This document shows positions 1 through 9,313 of a stretch of 64,000 nucleotides of DNA, in pieces. Positions within the stretch are counted from its first letter, which is position 1, and each line of letters starts with the position of its first letter. Under the pieces are notes generated by a model. That model worked only from the letters and a program-made list of their open reading frames with translations, searched no databases and was not told the DNA's origin. This DNA comes from Cohnella panacarvi Gsoil 349 (GTDB taxonomy: Bacteria; Bacillota; Bacilli; Paenibacillales; Paenibacillaceae): the NCBI RefSeq assembly GCF_000515335.1, contig NZ_KI911563.1, positions 2,690,255 to 2,754,254 of the forward strand, read 5' to 3'. A program made the translations under genes and the position numbers.

Positions 1-814
1 CTCTACCGTGAGTGTGCTGTCTAACGATATCGATCCGCTCTTCCTCTGTCGTTGTCGTCACATTCAACGCCACATCGGCTCCGAATTCTTTCGCCAAGTT
101 CAGTTTATAATCCGAGATATCCGTAACAATGATTTTGCCTGCGCCCATCATACGAGCTTTAATGATATGAGATAATCCAAGAGGGCCAACCCCTTGAATC
201 ACAACGGTATCATTGAAACTAAAGCCCTCAAGCGAGAAGGAATTGAATTCTTTCGCCTTATCCAATGTACCTGTTACACACAGCAGCTCTGTCAGCACGG
301 CCATTTCGTCCGGCAGACCATCCGGCACCTTATATAGCCGTGTTCCCGGCTCGATGTAGATATATTCCGAGAACCCGCCATACAAGTGTTTGCCTACATT
401 GCACGATCTCATGTTTCCATAGCTGAATTGCATATTGTCGCACCAAGGGTACATGGGAAAGTTTTTGCAATACCAGCAATGTCCGCAAGTCACATCCGGG
501 CACATCGTTACCCTGTCGCCCGGCTTTAAGATCACGCCATCGGATTCGAGAGTTCTTGCTCCGAGCTCGTCAATTTCTTCGATAATGAGAACGTTTTCAT
601 GTCCTTGTATAATAGGGTAGGGAATATCGATTTCATTGGATGTGCCCTTGTACTGTACGCTCTCACCTTTATAGCTGTGTTTATCCGTGCCGCAGATCCC
701 CGATAATATTACTCTTGCAATTGCCCCTCCCTTTTCCAGCTTAGGCATTGGAAACTCTCGGATGGCGATTTTGCCCGGTTGTTCTAGCACTGCTGCTTTA
801 ACCATTTTTGTCAT
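1..814 (-). CDS. Zinc-dependent alcohol/polyol dehydrogenase (3' end cut by window)
   Basis: Medium-chain dehydrogenase/reductase, probably oxidising a sugar alcohol or similar polyol with NAD. I translated it from the minus strand; it is open to the window edge, so the C-terminus is missing. Visible motifs are GICGTDKHSYKG (catalytic Zn ligand), GHEN, the structural-zinc cysteine cluster CPDVTCGHCWYC, and the start of a Rossmann fold (VVIQGVGPLGL). The ATG at 814 follows GAGGT at good spacing. It lies just downstream of the lacI-type gene on the same strand, with a second copy of that gene's presumed operator in front of it, so it is probably a LacI target. Exact substrate unknown. Confidence 0.85.
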   Translation of the reverse strand, partial: MTKMVKAAVLEQPGKIAIREFPMPKLEKGGAIARVILSGICGTDKHSYKGESVQYKGTSNEIDIPYPIIQGHENVLIIEEIDELGARTLESDGVILKPGDRVTMCPDVTCGHCWYCKNFPMYPWCDNMQFSYGNMRSCNVGKHLYGGFSEYIYIEPGTRLYKVPDGLPDEMAVLTELLCVTGTLDKAKEFNSFSLEGFSFNDTVVIQGVGPLGLSHIIKARMMGAGKIIVTDISDYKLNLAKEFGADVALNVTTTTEEERIDIVRQHTHGR

Positions 815-917
815 TTTAATAAGTACCTCGCTTTACTGTATCGTTACCTGAATGGTTGAAAAAAAAGGAATGTAAGCCCTTTGAAGCCGCATCGATCATG
901 AAAATACAACGGTGGAA

Positions 918-935
918 ATCGTTTCCTGTAACGTT
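918..935. promoter_or_regulatory. Putative LacI-family operator, copy 1
   Basis: The 18-bp sequence ATCGTTTCCTGTAACGTT matches 15 of 18 positions with the site at 1988-2005 upstream of the LacI-type gene. It sits in the gap before the dehydrogenase that ends at 814. It overlaps GGAAATCGTTTCC, a perfect inverted repeat with a 3-bp centre. Binding is inferred from the duplication and location. Confidence 0.55.
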
Positions 936-961
936 ATAGTAAAGGATAAAAAAATTTCTAG

Positions 962-1951
962 TTATGTCGATTCGCGAATAATAAGCTCCGGCGCCAGCAA
1001 GCAACGCGGAATTTCTATCTCTTCATTGTTGATCAATGCGATCAGCATCTCCGCGCTCTTCTCGCCTATTAATTCCTTGGGCAGCGAGATGGTAGATAAT
1101 GCCGGCGTCGAATAGGCCGCTATATCGATATCATCCACCCCGATAACGCTAACCTCTTCAGGAACTTTAATCCCGCGTTCGCTTAATGCCCGAAGCAAGC
1201 CTAGAGCAATTAGATCGGTCGAGCAGAATACCGAGAATGGGGGCTTGTAATGATCCGCAATATACAATCCCGTACGATACGCATCGGTTAGCCCATAATG
1301 ATTATTAAAGACCCATTGTTCATCCTCGTTAACGCCTGCTTCTTGCAATGCTCTGCGATACCCAACGTAACGCGCGATTGTAGGAGATATATCGTCGGGA
1401 CCATTCACGCACAATACCGGTGCGTCAGGCTTGACCTGCAGCAGATGTTCCGTTGCAAGATAACCCGCCAATTCATTATCCGCAGCGACGTAATATCCCG
1501 ACTCGCTATTGGAAATACGATTAACCCGAATGTATGGAACCCCTATCGTATCTAATAGCTCGATATTCTTCTCGCCATTCTGAGCCGAATCCACAATAAT
1601 GCCGGCAATCTTAATCGAAGAAATCTGCCGAATCAACTTCTGCTCGCGCTCGGCATCTTCATTCGAGCTGAATATCAAGGTTTGATATCCCGACTCGTTC
1701 AATACCTTGTCAAAACCGTTAATCATGTTCGCGAAGTAAGGCTTTGACATATCCGACAGCAGAAGGGCTACTAAATTCGCGCTTTTTTTTCTCAAATTGG
1801 ATGCCATTAAGTTAGGCACATAACCCAACTCGTCAATGGCCTTTAGCACTCTCTTCTTCGTTGCCGTAGATATATCCGGATGCTGATTAATGACCTTCGA
1901 TACCGTAGTCACGCTCAACTTGGCGAATGCTGCGATATCCTTTATGGTCAC
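962..1951 (-). CDS. LacI-family transcriptional regulator
   Basis: Repressor that senses a sugar-type ligand. The N-terminal helix-turn-helix is intact (TIKDIAAFAKLSVTTVSKVIN, hinge NLMASNLRKKSANLVALLL), followed by a full periplasmic-binding-protein-like effector domain. At 329 aa it has normal family length. The GTG at 1951 has no clear ribosome site; a GGGGGTGA motif lies further up, 7 nt before an in-frame ATT at 1969, which would add six residues, so the start is uncertain. The gene is divergent from the MFS transporter, and an 18-bp operator-like palindrome lies between them, suggesting autoregulation and control of the flanking genes. Confidence 0.9.
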   Translation of the reverse strand: MTIKDIAAFAKLSVTTVSKVINQHPDISTATKKRVLKAIDELGYVPNLMASNLRKKSANLVALLLSDMSKPYFANMINGFDKVLNESGYQTLIFSSNEDAEREQKLIRQISSIKIAGIIVDSAQNGEKNIELLDTIGVPYIRVNRISNSESGYYVAADNELAGYLATEHLLQVKPDAPVLCVNGPDDISPTIARYVGYRRALQEAGVNEDEQWVFNNHYGLTDAYRTGLYIADHYKPPFSVFCSTDLIALGLLRALSERGIKVPEEVSVIGVDDIDIAAYSTPALSTISLPKELIGEKSAEMLIALINNEEIEIPRCLLAPELIIREST

Positions 1952-1987
1952 ATTCGATGATTTCAGAATAGCGGTGTCACCCCCTGT

Positions 1988-2005
1988 ATCGTTAGCTGTA
2001 ACGAT
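1988..2005. promoter_or_regulatory. Putative LacI-family operator, copy 2
   Basis: ATCGTTA-GCTG-TAACGAT is a perfect 7-bp inverted repeat with a 4-bp centre, located between the divergent lacI-type gene and the MFS transporter gene. LacI-family operators are typically palindromes of this size, and a 15/18 match occurs at 918-935. Confidence 0.6.
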
Positions 2006-2190
2006 TTCTGAGTTCAGAATAAATCGAATATTCGCCTATGTCAATCGTCTAAAAAATAAAGTTGCCGATGATAAATTAATACATACATACGTCAATATTG
2101 TGTATATCCATACAGAATTTCTTGATTTATATTGTAGTTTAAATCTTTACTGGAGGAACATTCTCTAATGACTTGAGAGGTAATCAGCAT

Positions 2191-3462
2191 ATGGAAATCT
2201 CACGCATTTTCCGCATCAGAAAGAACGACTCGCCTCTACGCAAGGGAATGCGAATTTCCGTCTACGAAGGTCTGCCTGCCGTCATCTTTATGAACTTCCT
2301 GTCAGGCCCTTTTCTGACCGGGTATCTATTGTATTTAGGTGCGACATCGCAGCAAATCGGCATTGTACTGGCAGTACCGGCCCTCGCAAATCTGGTGCAA
2401 ATCGCCATGGCCGTGATTTCGCAGAAGCTGGAGAACAGAAAAGCCGCTCTTATGATATTTTTCGTCATCCATCGTGTCGTCGCCATCTCGACGGGGCTGA
2501 TCCCGTTTCTGTTCCCCGAGAAGCTGTGGGTCGTCATCTATATCATCGTCTATTGTATAGCGTACATTTCTCTTTCCGCAGGATCGCTATTTTTGTCGTC
2601 GCTTTTTTCGGATATGGTCCCATCGAAAGTAAGAGGGCGATTTTTCGGCATCCGGAATACGATTCACGGGGGCCTCACTAGCTTGTTTTTGTTCGTAGGC
2701 GGAGCAGTGCTGGAAAAGTATCCAGGCGGGACCGGATTCAATATCCTATATATTGTGAGTGCGATTATGGTCGTCGTTAATCTCGTGTTATTAGCGTTGT
2801 ACCCGAATCCGAAATTCGAGAAATCGAATGAAAACAATATGGGGTTGATTCTGCTAAAGCCTTTTCGCGACCGCCTATTTTTGAACGCTATGCTGTTCTT
2901 GTCCTTGTGGATGCTGTTGCAAGGCATCGCTTTACCGTTCTTTAGTTACGTCATGCTCAATCTGATGCATATTAGCTATCAGTGGGTATCGATCGTCACG
3001 ATCATTCAAACGGTATGTTCCATGATCGGATTCGTTATATGGGGCAATTTGAATATGAAGTATTCCAACAAGAAGCTGTTATTCTGGACATTGCCGATTA
3101 TCGCCCTCTGTTGCCTGGTTTGGGGCACATTGGCGTTCCTTCCCGCGATTCTCGTGTTGATTGTTGCACACATGCTGCTTGGCTTTGGTATCGGGGGTTT
3201 CAACCAGCTTGTCTTTAACTTTGTCATTGGCGATACGCCGAAGGCCGAGAGACCGATCTATATTGCCGTTTTCTCGGGGATTACAGGATTGGCAGGCTTC
3301 GGAGGACCGATGTTGGGCGGGTATATATTCGATATTCTTAAGGACGCCGAGAAGTGGGTGCAGAGCTACGGGGTGTTCGTAGCAACGGGCATTGTGCTGT
3401 TGGTGCTCGCCTTTACGGCGGGACTTGCCGTGCTTAGGGATAAGCCGATTCGACCATTGTGA
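2191..3462 (+). CDS. Major facilitator superfamily transporter
   Basis: Integral membrane carrier of about 423 aa with roughly 12 hydrophobic segments. The cytoplasmic loop SDMVPSKVRGRFFGIRNT resembles the conserved loop of MFS proteins. The ATG at 2191 is preferred because GAGAGG lies 10 nt upstream; an upstream in-frame TTG at 2173 is less likely. A two-codon reading frame (ATG ACT TGA, 2168-2176) with its own GGAGGA sits just ahead of, and partly overlaps, this ribosome site. It is divergent from the LacI regulator with an operator-like palindrome between, so probably sugar-responsive. Substrate cannot be read from sequence. Confidence 0.85.
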   Translation: MEISRIFRIRKNDSPLRKGMRISVYEGLPAVIFMNFLSGPFLTGYLLYLGATSQQIGIVLAVPALANLVQIAMAVISQKLENRKAALMIFFVIHRVVAISTGLIPFLFPEKLWVVIYIIVYCIAYISLSAGSLFLSSLFSDMVPSKVRGRFFGIRNTIHGGLTSLFLFVGGAVLEKYPGGTGFNILYIVSAIMVVVNLVLLALYPNPKFEKSNENNMGLILLKPFRDRLFLNAMLFLSLWMLLQGIALPFFSYVMLNLMHISYQWVSIVTIIQTVCSMIGFVIWGNLNMKYSNKKLLFWTLPIIALCCLVWGTLAFLPAILVLIVAHMLLGFGIGGFNQLVFNFVIGDTPKAERPIYIAVFSGITGLAGFGGPMLGGYIFDILKDAEKWVQSYGVFVATGIVLLVLAFTAGLAVLRDKPIRPL

Positions 3463-3571
3463 CAGTCGCTTATCATCCGCGACGGCTGAACCGGCGTTAA
3501 CCTCTGTCCGCAATAACCGAGAAGCAGCGAAACGGATAGGATTCCGTCTCGCTGCCGCGACATACTTTCCC

Positions 3572-4591
3572 TTATTCAAAAGAAACTTGCAATTTCATGT
3601 CCTGCGGATAACGCTCGCCTGCGAAGAAACGAACCGCGCCTTCGAGCGTCAACTCTCGGCTTACCAGGTGGTTGATCCGAAGCCGTTCGGCTTCCAGCCA
3701 AGCGAGCGCGGGCGCCATTGTATGATTGAGCGCCATCGACCCGATCAGCGTCCATTCGTAATGATAGAGATCGAAGGTCCGCAAGTCCACGGTCGCCTGA
3801 TCGTTCGTCACGCCGAATTGAACGTAGCGACCGCAGGGAGCGAGATAGCGAAAAGAGTTTTCGATGACCGCCGGAACACCGGTCGTATCGACGACGATGT
3901 CATACCCGTTCCTACCGGTGAAGTCCTGCAGCTCCGCCTCCGCGTCTTCCGCGCGCACAACCCGCGTTGCCCCCCACTCAGAAGCCAGCGCAAGCTTCTC
4001 TTCCGTCAGATCGACGACCGTTAGCTCAGACACGCCTGATCGCGCAAGCGCCTGCACCCACTGCTGGCCCATCGCCCCGGCCCCGAACAACAGCGCCCTG
4101 TCGGCAACCGAGGGACGCAGCCGGTTCATCGCATGAACGACGCACGCGACCGGCTCGACGAATGCCCCTTCCGCGAAAGTCAGCCGATCTGGAAGAAGCA
4201 GCGCCAACTCCGCGGGAATAGCGACATACTCCGCCATGGCCCCGGGTAGCGTAACGCCGATCGTGTCCCATCGGTCGCAATGGTTCGCGCGGCCCGACAT
4301 GCAGAACCGACAGCGGCCGCACGACAGATTCGGATCGGCGCAGACTCGGTCTCCCAGGCGGAACCCTTCGACCCCTTCTCCTACTTCATGCACGATACCT
4401 GAAAATTCGTGCCCGGGAATGATCGGATAAGGGGACAAGTACTCCCCTTTGTATATATGAAGATCCGTTCCGCAGATGCCAACCCTCTTCACCTGCACGA
4501 CGATTTCGCCTTTCTTCGCCCGCGGAACGGGCACCTGCCTGACGACGGCGCTTCCGGGCTTTTCCACGACGAGAGCTTGCATCATGGCCAA
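3572..4591 (-). CDS. Zinc-binding alcohol dehydrogenase (polyol dehydrogenase-like)
   Basis: Cytoplasmic medium-chain dehydrogenase of 339 aa, the usual length. Motifs in order: VGICGTDLHIYKGE (catalytic zinc Cys), GHEFSG, the four-cysteine structural zinc site CGRCRFCMSGRANHC, and the Rossmann segment LLFGAGAMGQQWVQAL. The TTG start at 4591 is chosen because AAAGGAGG is 8 nt upstream, whereas the later ATGs are too far. It is the second zinc dehydrogenase in the locus and lies in line with the FAD oxidoreductase and ABC importer genes on the same strand. It probably oxidises a polyol or sugar derivative; the substrate is not known. Confidence 0.88.
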   Translation of the reverse strand: MAMMQALVVEKPGSAVVRQVPVPRAKKGEIVVQVKRVGICGTDLHIYKGEYLSPYPIIPGHEFSGIVHEVGEGVEGFRLGDRVCADPNLSCGRCRFCMSGRANHCDRWDTIGVTLPGAMAEYVAIPAELALLLPDRLTFAEGAFVEPVACVVHAMNRLRPSVADRALLFGAGAMGQQWVQALARSGVSELTVVDLTEEKLALASEWGATRVVRAEDAEAELQDFTGRNGYDIVVDTTGVPAVIENSFRYLAPCGRYVQFGVTNDQATVDLRTFDLYHYEWTLIGSMALNHTMAPALAWLEAERLRINHLVSRELTLEGAVRFFAGERYPQDMKLQVSFE

Positions 4592-4648
4592 TCCGATCTC
4601 CTCCTTTATAGTAATCCGTCACAAGATGCGGATAAACAAACGCTAAAG

Positions 4649-6034
4649 TCAGGCTAACCCTGCAGGAAGCACGACGTCTTGCGAGATCAGCGTGCGCTGC
4701 AGTTCCCGGACGTCGACGTTGCGCGGCTCTACGCGGGAGAGCGACGCAAGCGCGGCTGCCGCTCCCGCGGCCTGTCCAAGGGCGAATGCGCACGGCATGA
4801 CTCGGATCGCCCCCAGCGCTTCATGCGTCGCGGATACGCAACGGCCGGCGACGAGCAGACCGTTCATCGTCTCGGGAACGAGAATGCGATAGGGCATTTG
4901 GTAGATGTTCGCCGTAGAGAACTCCTTGTTGAATTCCGTGGTTACTTCGTTCGGACTGTGGATGTCAATCGGATAACCGTACAGCGCGATGACGTCGACG
5001 AAGGCGCGGCCGCTGATCAGATCCTCCTCCGTCAGCATGTATTCCCCGACGAGCCTCCGCGTCTCCCGCACGCCGATCTGCGTAGCCGTGTCGACCAGCA
5101 CCGCATTCTCGAACCCGGGGAAGTATTTCCGGAAGAAGTCCAGCAGCTCGAACACCTGACGGCGTCCTTCCAGTTCGGCTTTCGACAAATCCTCCGCGTT
5201 CGTTCCCTGCAAGCCTTGCACCCGGCTTGTGTTGACGCGCCAGACGCCCGGCTGGGTCGTCCGATAAATCCCTAGATGATTCTTATTAACCGTCCATTCC
5301 CCGGCCGCCCGCTTCTCGGCGATCAGGCTGGAGAACAGCAGATCGCGCTCTTCCGGATGCGCCTCCACGTAGGCCAGAATCTTCTCGTCGTCCACACCCG
5401 CCACGCGGAAGAACATCGTCATCGGCTGGGTCAATCCGTCCGACTTCCGGCCGACCTCGAGCCTGGCCCCGGCGCGGAACGCTACGTCGCCATCAGCGCT
5501 GCAATCGACTGTCGTTCCGGCGCGGATCGCCTGGAGTCCCGACTTGTTCACGATCAGCGCGCCTTCGACCCGGCCATTCTCCACGATCGAATCGACGAAG
5601 AACGTATGCATGAACATTCGGACGCCAGCTTCCTCCATCATCTCCGCCGCGGCAAGCTTGACTGCTTCAGGATCGAATGGGGTCACGTGATCGTGCCCCT
5701 TGCTGAAGAAACCGGAGTAAGGACTCCCCGTCCGAACCTGCTCGGGATGAACCGCTCCGCCGAACGTTTCCATTCTGCGCACCAATTCGTCGAAGACGCC
5801 TTTGACCAATTGGGTCTCCCCATCATCGCTGTATGAGGTCATGAAAGGACCGACCAATCCCGCCGTGGCGTTGCCTCCCAGAAAACCGTACCGCTCCACG
5901 AGTGCCGTCCTGGCCCCGGCGCGTGCCGCGGCTAGGGCGGCGCCAATGCCGGCCGGACCGCCGCCGATAACGAGCACATCGAATTCGCCGATGACCGGAA
6001 TTCCCTTGTCGTAGAAAACTTGCTGTTGTGCCAC
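4649..6034 (-). CDS. FAD-dependent oxidoreductase
   Basis: Flavoprotein of about 461 aa in the FAD_oxidored class. The N-terminal dinucleotide-binding motif is complete (FDVLVIGGGPAGIGAALAAARAGARTALVER), followed by GGNATAGLVGPF typical of this group. The C-terminus has the second FAD-contact region GLLVAGRCVSATHEALGAIRVMP. The GTG at 6034 is favoured over the upstream GTG at 6055 because AGGAAGG precedes it by 7 nt. It lies between the zinc dehydrogenase and the sugar-binding lipoprotein, so probably acts on the imported carbohydrate or its oxidation product. Reaction not established. Confidence 0.87.
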   Translation of the reverse strand: MAQQQVFYDKGIPVIGEFDVLVIGGGPAGIGAALAAARAGARTALVERYGFLGGNATAGLVGPFMTSYSDDGETQLVKGVFDELVRRMETFGGAVHPEQVRTGSPYSGFFSKGHDHVTPFDPEAVKLAAAEMMEEAGVRMFMHTFFVDSIVENGRVEGALIVNKSGLQAIRAGTTVDCSADGDVAFRAGARLEVGRKSDGLTQPMTMFFRVAGVDDEKILAYVEAHPEERDLLFSSLIAEKRAAGEWTVNKNHLGIYRTTQPGVWRVNTSRVQGLQGTNAEDLSKAELEGRRQVFELLDFFRKYFPGFENAVLVDTATQIGVRETRRLVGEYMLTEEDLISGRAFVDVIALYGYPIDIHSPNEVTTEFNKEFSTANIYQMPYRILVPETMNGLLVAGRCVSATHEALGAIRVMPCAFALGQAAGAAAALASLSRVEPRNVDVRELQRTLISQDVVLPAGLA

Positions 6035-6072
6035 TGCTGATCCTTCCTCTCTCACTGCCGTTATTCGCCGGC

Positions 6073-7455
6073 TTATTTAAGCAGCTTATCCGCCCGTTCT
6101 TTCATCGACTTAACTGCGTCTTCGGTAGCTTTCTCCCCGATCAGCACGCGTTCGCCTTCGTCCTCCACGATCGCCTGGATTTCCGCCAGATGATCGAATT
6201 TCGTATCGCGAACATATTCGACATCGGCGAACACCACACGCTTGAACGATTCGACGTCGAACAGCTTTTCCGGATTTTCCCCGAGAACGAGACTTGCAAC
6301 CTTGTCCTTATCCGCTTTCTTCCACGACGGCACGCGTCCGCCAGCGATGAGCGGCTCGTTGCCTTCCGTCACGTACCATTGCATGAATTTCCAAGCGGCT
6401 TCCTTGTTCTCCGAGCGCGAATTAATCGTAGTGAAATCCAGATATCCCGTTCCTCCGCCAAGATACTGGCTATTCTCCGTCATCTTCGGCGGCGGCGCGA
6501 ACGCGGTGATGAAGTCGTGCGGGTAATCTTTCGTGTTCTTGATGTACCGCAGGCTGGCCGTGCCGATCCATTGCATCGCCACTTTATTGGTCAAGTACAG
6601 TTGGATGCCTTCCATCTTGGACGCTTTGGCTTCCGCGATTGGAGGCTGCGCCTTGAGTGTTTTTTCCAGATTATACATGATGTCGAAATAACGTTTGAAA
6701 GCAGGGTTATCGAAATTACTCGAACCGTCTTCTTTATAGAATGCGTTCGGCCCAAGTTCCGTTTTCACGGCTTTGTCCAAGAATTCGAAAATCTTAGGCT
6801 GCAGCAAATCGGTATAGGAGCCCCAACGTTTGTTCACGCCTTCTCCCTGCGTCAATTGGGCCGCATAATCCATGTAGGTGTCCCAAGTCCATTCCTTAGG
6901 GATTTCCAGATTAGCTTCGTCCAGGAACGTCTTGTTTAGCGTTACGAAGTCATTCAGAATGATCGCAGGGATATAGTAGGTTTGGTCCGAGATCTTCGTA
7001 ATAGCGCTTGCTCCGAAGTTCTCTTCCACGTTAAAGCCGGATTGGGCAATGTAGTTGTCCAGCGGTTCCACCATGCCGGCTTCGATGCGTTTGACCAGCT
7101 TGTCCATACGGTAGTTGATGTACAAGTCGACCTGATCGCCCGCCAGCAGCGCGGTCTCCAGCTTCGTATTGCCGCTCTCGTCGTTGACAAAACGGACGTA
7201 TTCGACTTGGATATCGGGATTCGCCTTGTTCCAATTTTCCACAGCCTGCTTCGGACCGTTTTCCTCGGGCACAGCGCCCCAGAATTTCAATTTGATAACG
7301 TTCCCCGAAGCCTTGCCCGCATCCGTACTGCTCGCGGCCGATCCGGAGGCTTCCGAAGATGCGTTGCCAGTATTGGCATTGTTGTTTCCGCAGCCGGCGA
7401 CGATGAGAGCGAGCATGAGGACAAACAGCAAACCTGTCGTTTTTAACTTGTTCAT
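6073..7455 (-). CDS. ABC transporter extracellular sugar-binding lipoprotein
   Basis: Family 1 solute-binding protein of about 460 aa, the substrate receptor of the ABC importer encoded next to it. The N-terminus is a lipoprotein signal peptide with lipobox IVAGC followed by an Asn/Ser/Ala-rich linker. The mature region has the usual features of this family (KLKFWGAVPEENGPKQAVENWNKANPDI, and Trp-rich C-terminal AAWKFMQWYVTEG). The ATG at 7455 follows GGGAG at 7 nt; longer versions have no ribosome site. It is anchored to the outer face of the membrane. Ligand unknown; the neighbouring xylosidase hints at xylo-oligosaccharides or similar. Confidence 0.92.
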   Translation of the reverse strand: MNKLKTTGLLFVLMLALIVAGCGNNNANTGNASSEASGSAASSTDAGKASGNVIKLKFWGAVPEENGPKQAVENWNKANPDIQVEYVRFVNDESGNTKLETALLAGDQVDLYINYRMDKLVKRIEAGMVEPLDNYIAQSGFNVEENFGASAITKISDQTYYIPAIILNDFVTLNKTFLDEANLEIPKEWTWDTYMDYAAQLTQGEGVNKRWGSYTDLLQPKIFEFLDKAVKTELGPNAFYKEDGSSNFDNPAFKRYFDIMYNLEKTLKAQPPIAEAKASKMEGIQLYLTNKVAMQWIGTASLRYIKNTKDYPHDFITAFAPPPKMTENSQYLGGGTGYLDFTTINSRSENKEAAWKFMQWYVTEGNEPLIAGGRVPSWKKADKDKVASLVLGENPEKLFDVESFKRVVFADVEYVRDTKFDHLAEIQAIVEDEGERVLIGEKATEDAVKSMKERADKLLK

Positions 7456-7508
7456 GTGACATCTCCCTTTTTGATTGTGGATAACCAACACTTCGATGGA
7501 GCAGTCAA

Positions 7509-8357
7509 TCAACCTTTCACGCCGCTGGACACCACCCCCTCGATGAACCATTTTTGGCAAACGAGGAATAGCAGAATGACCGGCAGAATCGAACTGACGG
7601 CCGCGGCCATCATGAGGGTATAATCCGTGCCCGATTCGTCTATGAAATTGGTAAGCCCCAGCGGAATCGTATAAAGCTCCTTCGAAGCCAGGAACACAAG
7701 CGGGTTAACGAACTCATTCCAGTTCCATGTGAAGCTCAGAATGACAAGCGAGACGAGCGCCGGCTTGGATAGCGGAATGATGATTCGCAGCCATGTCTGG
7801 AAGTGTCCCGCCCCTTCGATCCGCGCGGCTTCCGAGAAATCCTCGGGGATGCCGACGTAGAATTGGCGCAGCAGGAACACGCCGAACGCCGTGAACATGC
7901 CCGGCAATATCAGGGCCGCATGGGTATCGTAGATGCCCAGATAGTTGAACAGAATAAACCGCGGAACTAACGTTACCTGGTCCGGAATCATAAGCGTAGC
8001 CAGGAAGAGGAAGAAGACCGCGTCGCGTCCCTTGAACCGGATGCGGGCGAAACCGTATGCAGCAGCAGAACTGATCAGCACCGTTCCGAGTACCGTTAGG
8101 ACCGTCACCTTCACAGAATTAAAGTAATACAGATCAAAGGGCTGCGACCCGTTCCATACCCGATCATAGTTGTTCCAATTGAATCGCTTGGGAATCCATT
8201 CGATCGGATAGCTGAATACGTCGACCGGGAACTTGAACGAAGTCGAGAGCATCCACAGGAAAGGCAGCACCATCGTAATGCCGAAACCGGCAAGAATGCA
8301 AGTCAGCAGTAATTTCCACAAAACCGAAGCACGCGTCGCGGTATTATTCCTTGTCAA
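7509..8357 (-). CDS. Carbohydrate ABC transporter permease (MalG type)
   Basis: Inner-membrane permease of 282 aa with about six transmembrane segments. The conserved EAA loop that contacts the ATPase is clear: EDFSEAARIEGAGHFQTWLRIIIPLSKPAL. The C-terminus (CQKWFIEGVVSSGVKG) is the usual MalG-type tail. A TTG start at 8357 sits 8 nt after AAGGAGG. It is followed by the binding-protein gene and preceded by the second permease. No ATPase is encoded in this cluster, as is common for this group, which uses a shared MsmX-like ATPase elsewhere. Confidence 0.93.
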   Translation of the reverse strand: MTRNNTATRASVLWKLLLTCILAGFGITMVLPFLWMLSTSFKFPVDVFSYPIEWIPKRFNWNNYDRVWNGSQPFDLYYFNSVKVTVLTVLGTVLISSAAAYGFARIRFKGRDAVFFLFLATLMIPDQVTLVPRFILFNYLGIYDTHAALILPGMFTAFGVFLLRQFYVGIPEDFSEAARIEGAGHFQTWLRIIIPLSKPALVSLVILSFTWNWNEFVNPLVFLASKELYTIPLGLTNFIDESGTDYTLMMAAAVSSILPVILLFLVCQKWFIEGVVSSGVKG

Positions 8358-8388
8358 AGATAATTCCTCCTTACTTCAGCAGCCGGCA

Positions 8389-9276
8389 TCAGTAATGCAC
8401 CCAGCGCTTCTGCCCCTGCCACTGCAGGAACGTGATTAAGAAAATAATGATGAACAAGATCCATGCCATGGCCGAAGAATAGCCCATCTTGTAGAAATCA
8501 AAGCCCGTCCGGTAAGAATAGTAGGTCAGCACGGTGGTCGACGAGCCGGGACCGCCTTTGGTCATGATGAACACCGCGATGAATACCTGGAACGAATGGA
8601 TAATACTCGTGATCAGAACGAAGAATGTCGTTGGGGACAGCATGGGCAGCGTAACTCGGAAAAAGCTGGTGAGCGGCCCCGCACCGTCGATTGTGGCGGC
8701 TTCGTATAAATCTCTGGAAATCCCCTGAAGCCCCGCCAGATAGATGATCATGTTATAGCCGACATTCGCCCAGATCGTGATGATCATGATCGCCGGAAGC
8801 GCCCAAGCGCTACTCGCCAGCCAACCCGGCGGATCGGCGATGCCGATGCTGCTCAGGAAGGAGTTGATCGGACCCATCGAAGGATTGAAGAGAGTGCCCC
8901 ATACGATCGAAATCGCCACCATATTCGATACGTACGGCATGAAGATCATGAGGCGGATCGGCGATTTCATGTAGACGCCCTTATTCAGCCCGATGGCGGC
9001 GAGCAGTGACAGCACGATCGTGGCCGGAACCGTGACGGCCGCGAATAGCAAGTTGTTCTTCAAGCTGTCCACGAACCAATTGTCCGACCACATCTCAACG
9101 AAGTTGTCGAGTCCGATGAACCGGAGCCCGCCCAGCCCATCTAAGAAATTCCAGTCAGTAAAGCTGATTACGAGCGACAGCACGATCGGTATGATCGTCA
9201 GTACCCCGAAACCGACAATACCCGGCAAGATGAACAGCCACCCTGCCCAGGTGTCGGATTGTCTCTGCGTGCGAAT
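8389..9276 (-). CDS. Carbohydrate ABC transporter permease (MalF type), probable ATT start
   Basis: First permease of the importer, with about six membrane spans and the EAA loop LYEAATIDGAGPLTSFFRVTLPMLSPT. The family N-terminus (WLFILPGIVGFGVLTIIPI) continues upstream of the first ordinary start codon (TTG, 9228), which has no ribosome site and would cut the first span. The in-frame region upstream has no ATG, GTG or TTG before a TAG stop. An ATT at 9276 lies exactly 8 nt after AAAGGGGAG, giving MRTQRQSDTWAGWLF, a typical MalF-type start. I therefore propose ATT, about 295 aa. First gene of the importer operon; divergent from yesMN-like genes. Confidence 0.88.
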   Translation of the reverse strand: MRTQRQSDTWAGWLFILPGIVGFGVLTIIPIVLSLVISFTDWNFLDGLGGLRFIGLDNFVEMWSDNWFVDSLKNNLLFAAVTVPATIVLSLLAAIGLNKGVYMKSPIRLMIFMPYVSNMVAISIVWGTLFNPSMGPINSFLSSIGIADPPGWLASSAWALPAIMIITIWANVGYNMIIYLAGLQGISRDLYEAATIDGAGPLTSFFRVTLPMLSPTTFFVLITSIIHSFQVFIAVFIMTKGGPGSSTTVLTYYSYRTGFDFYKMGYSSAMAWILFIIIFLITFLQWQGQKRWVHY

Positions 9277-9313
9277 GAGTATCGCTCCCCTTTCCGGATG
9301 TTGATATGCCTAA

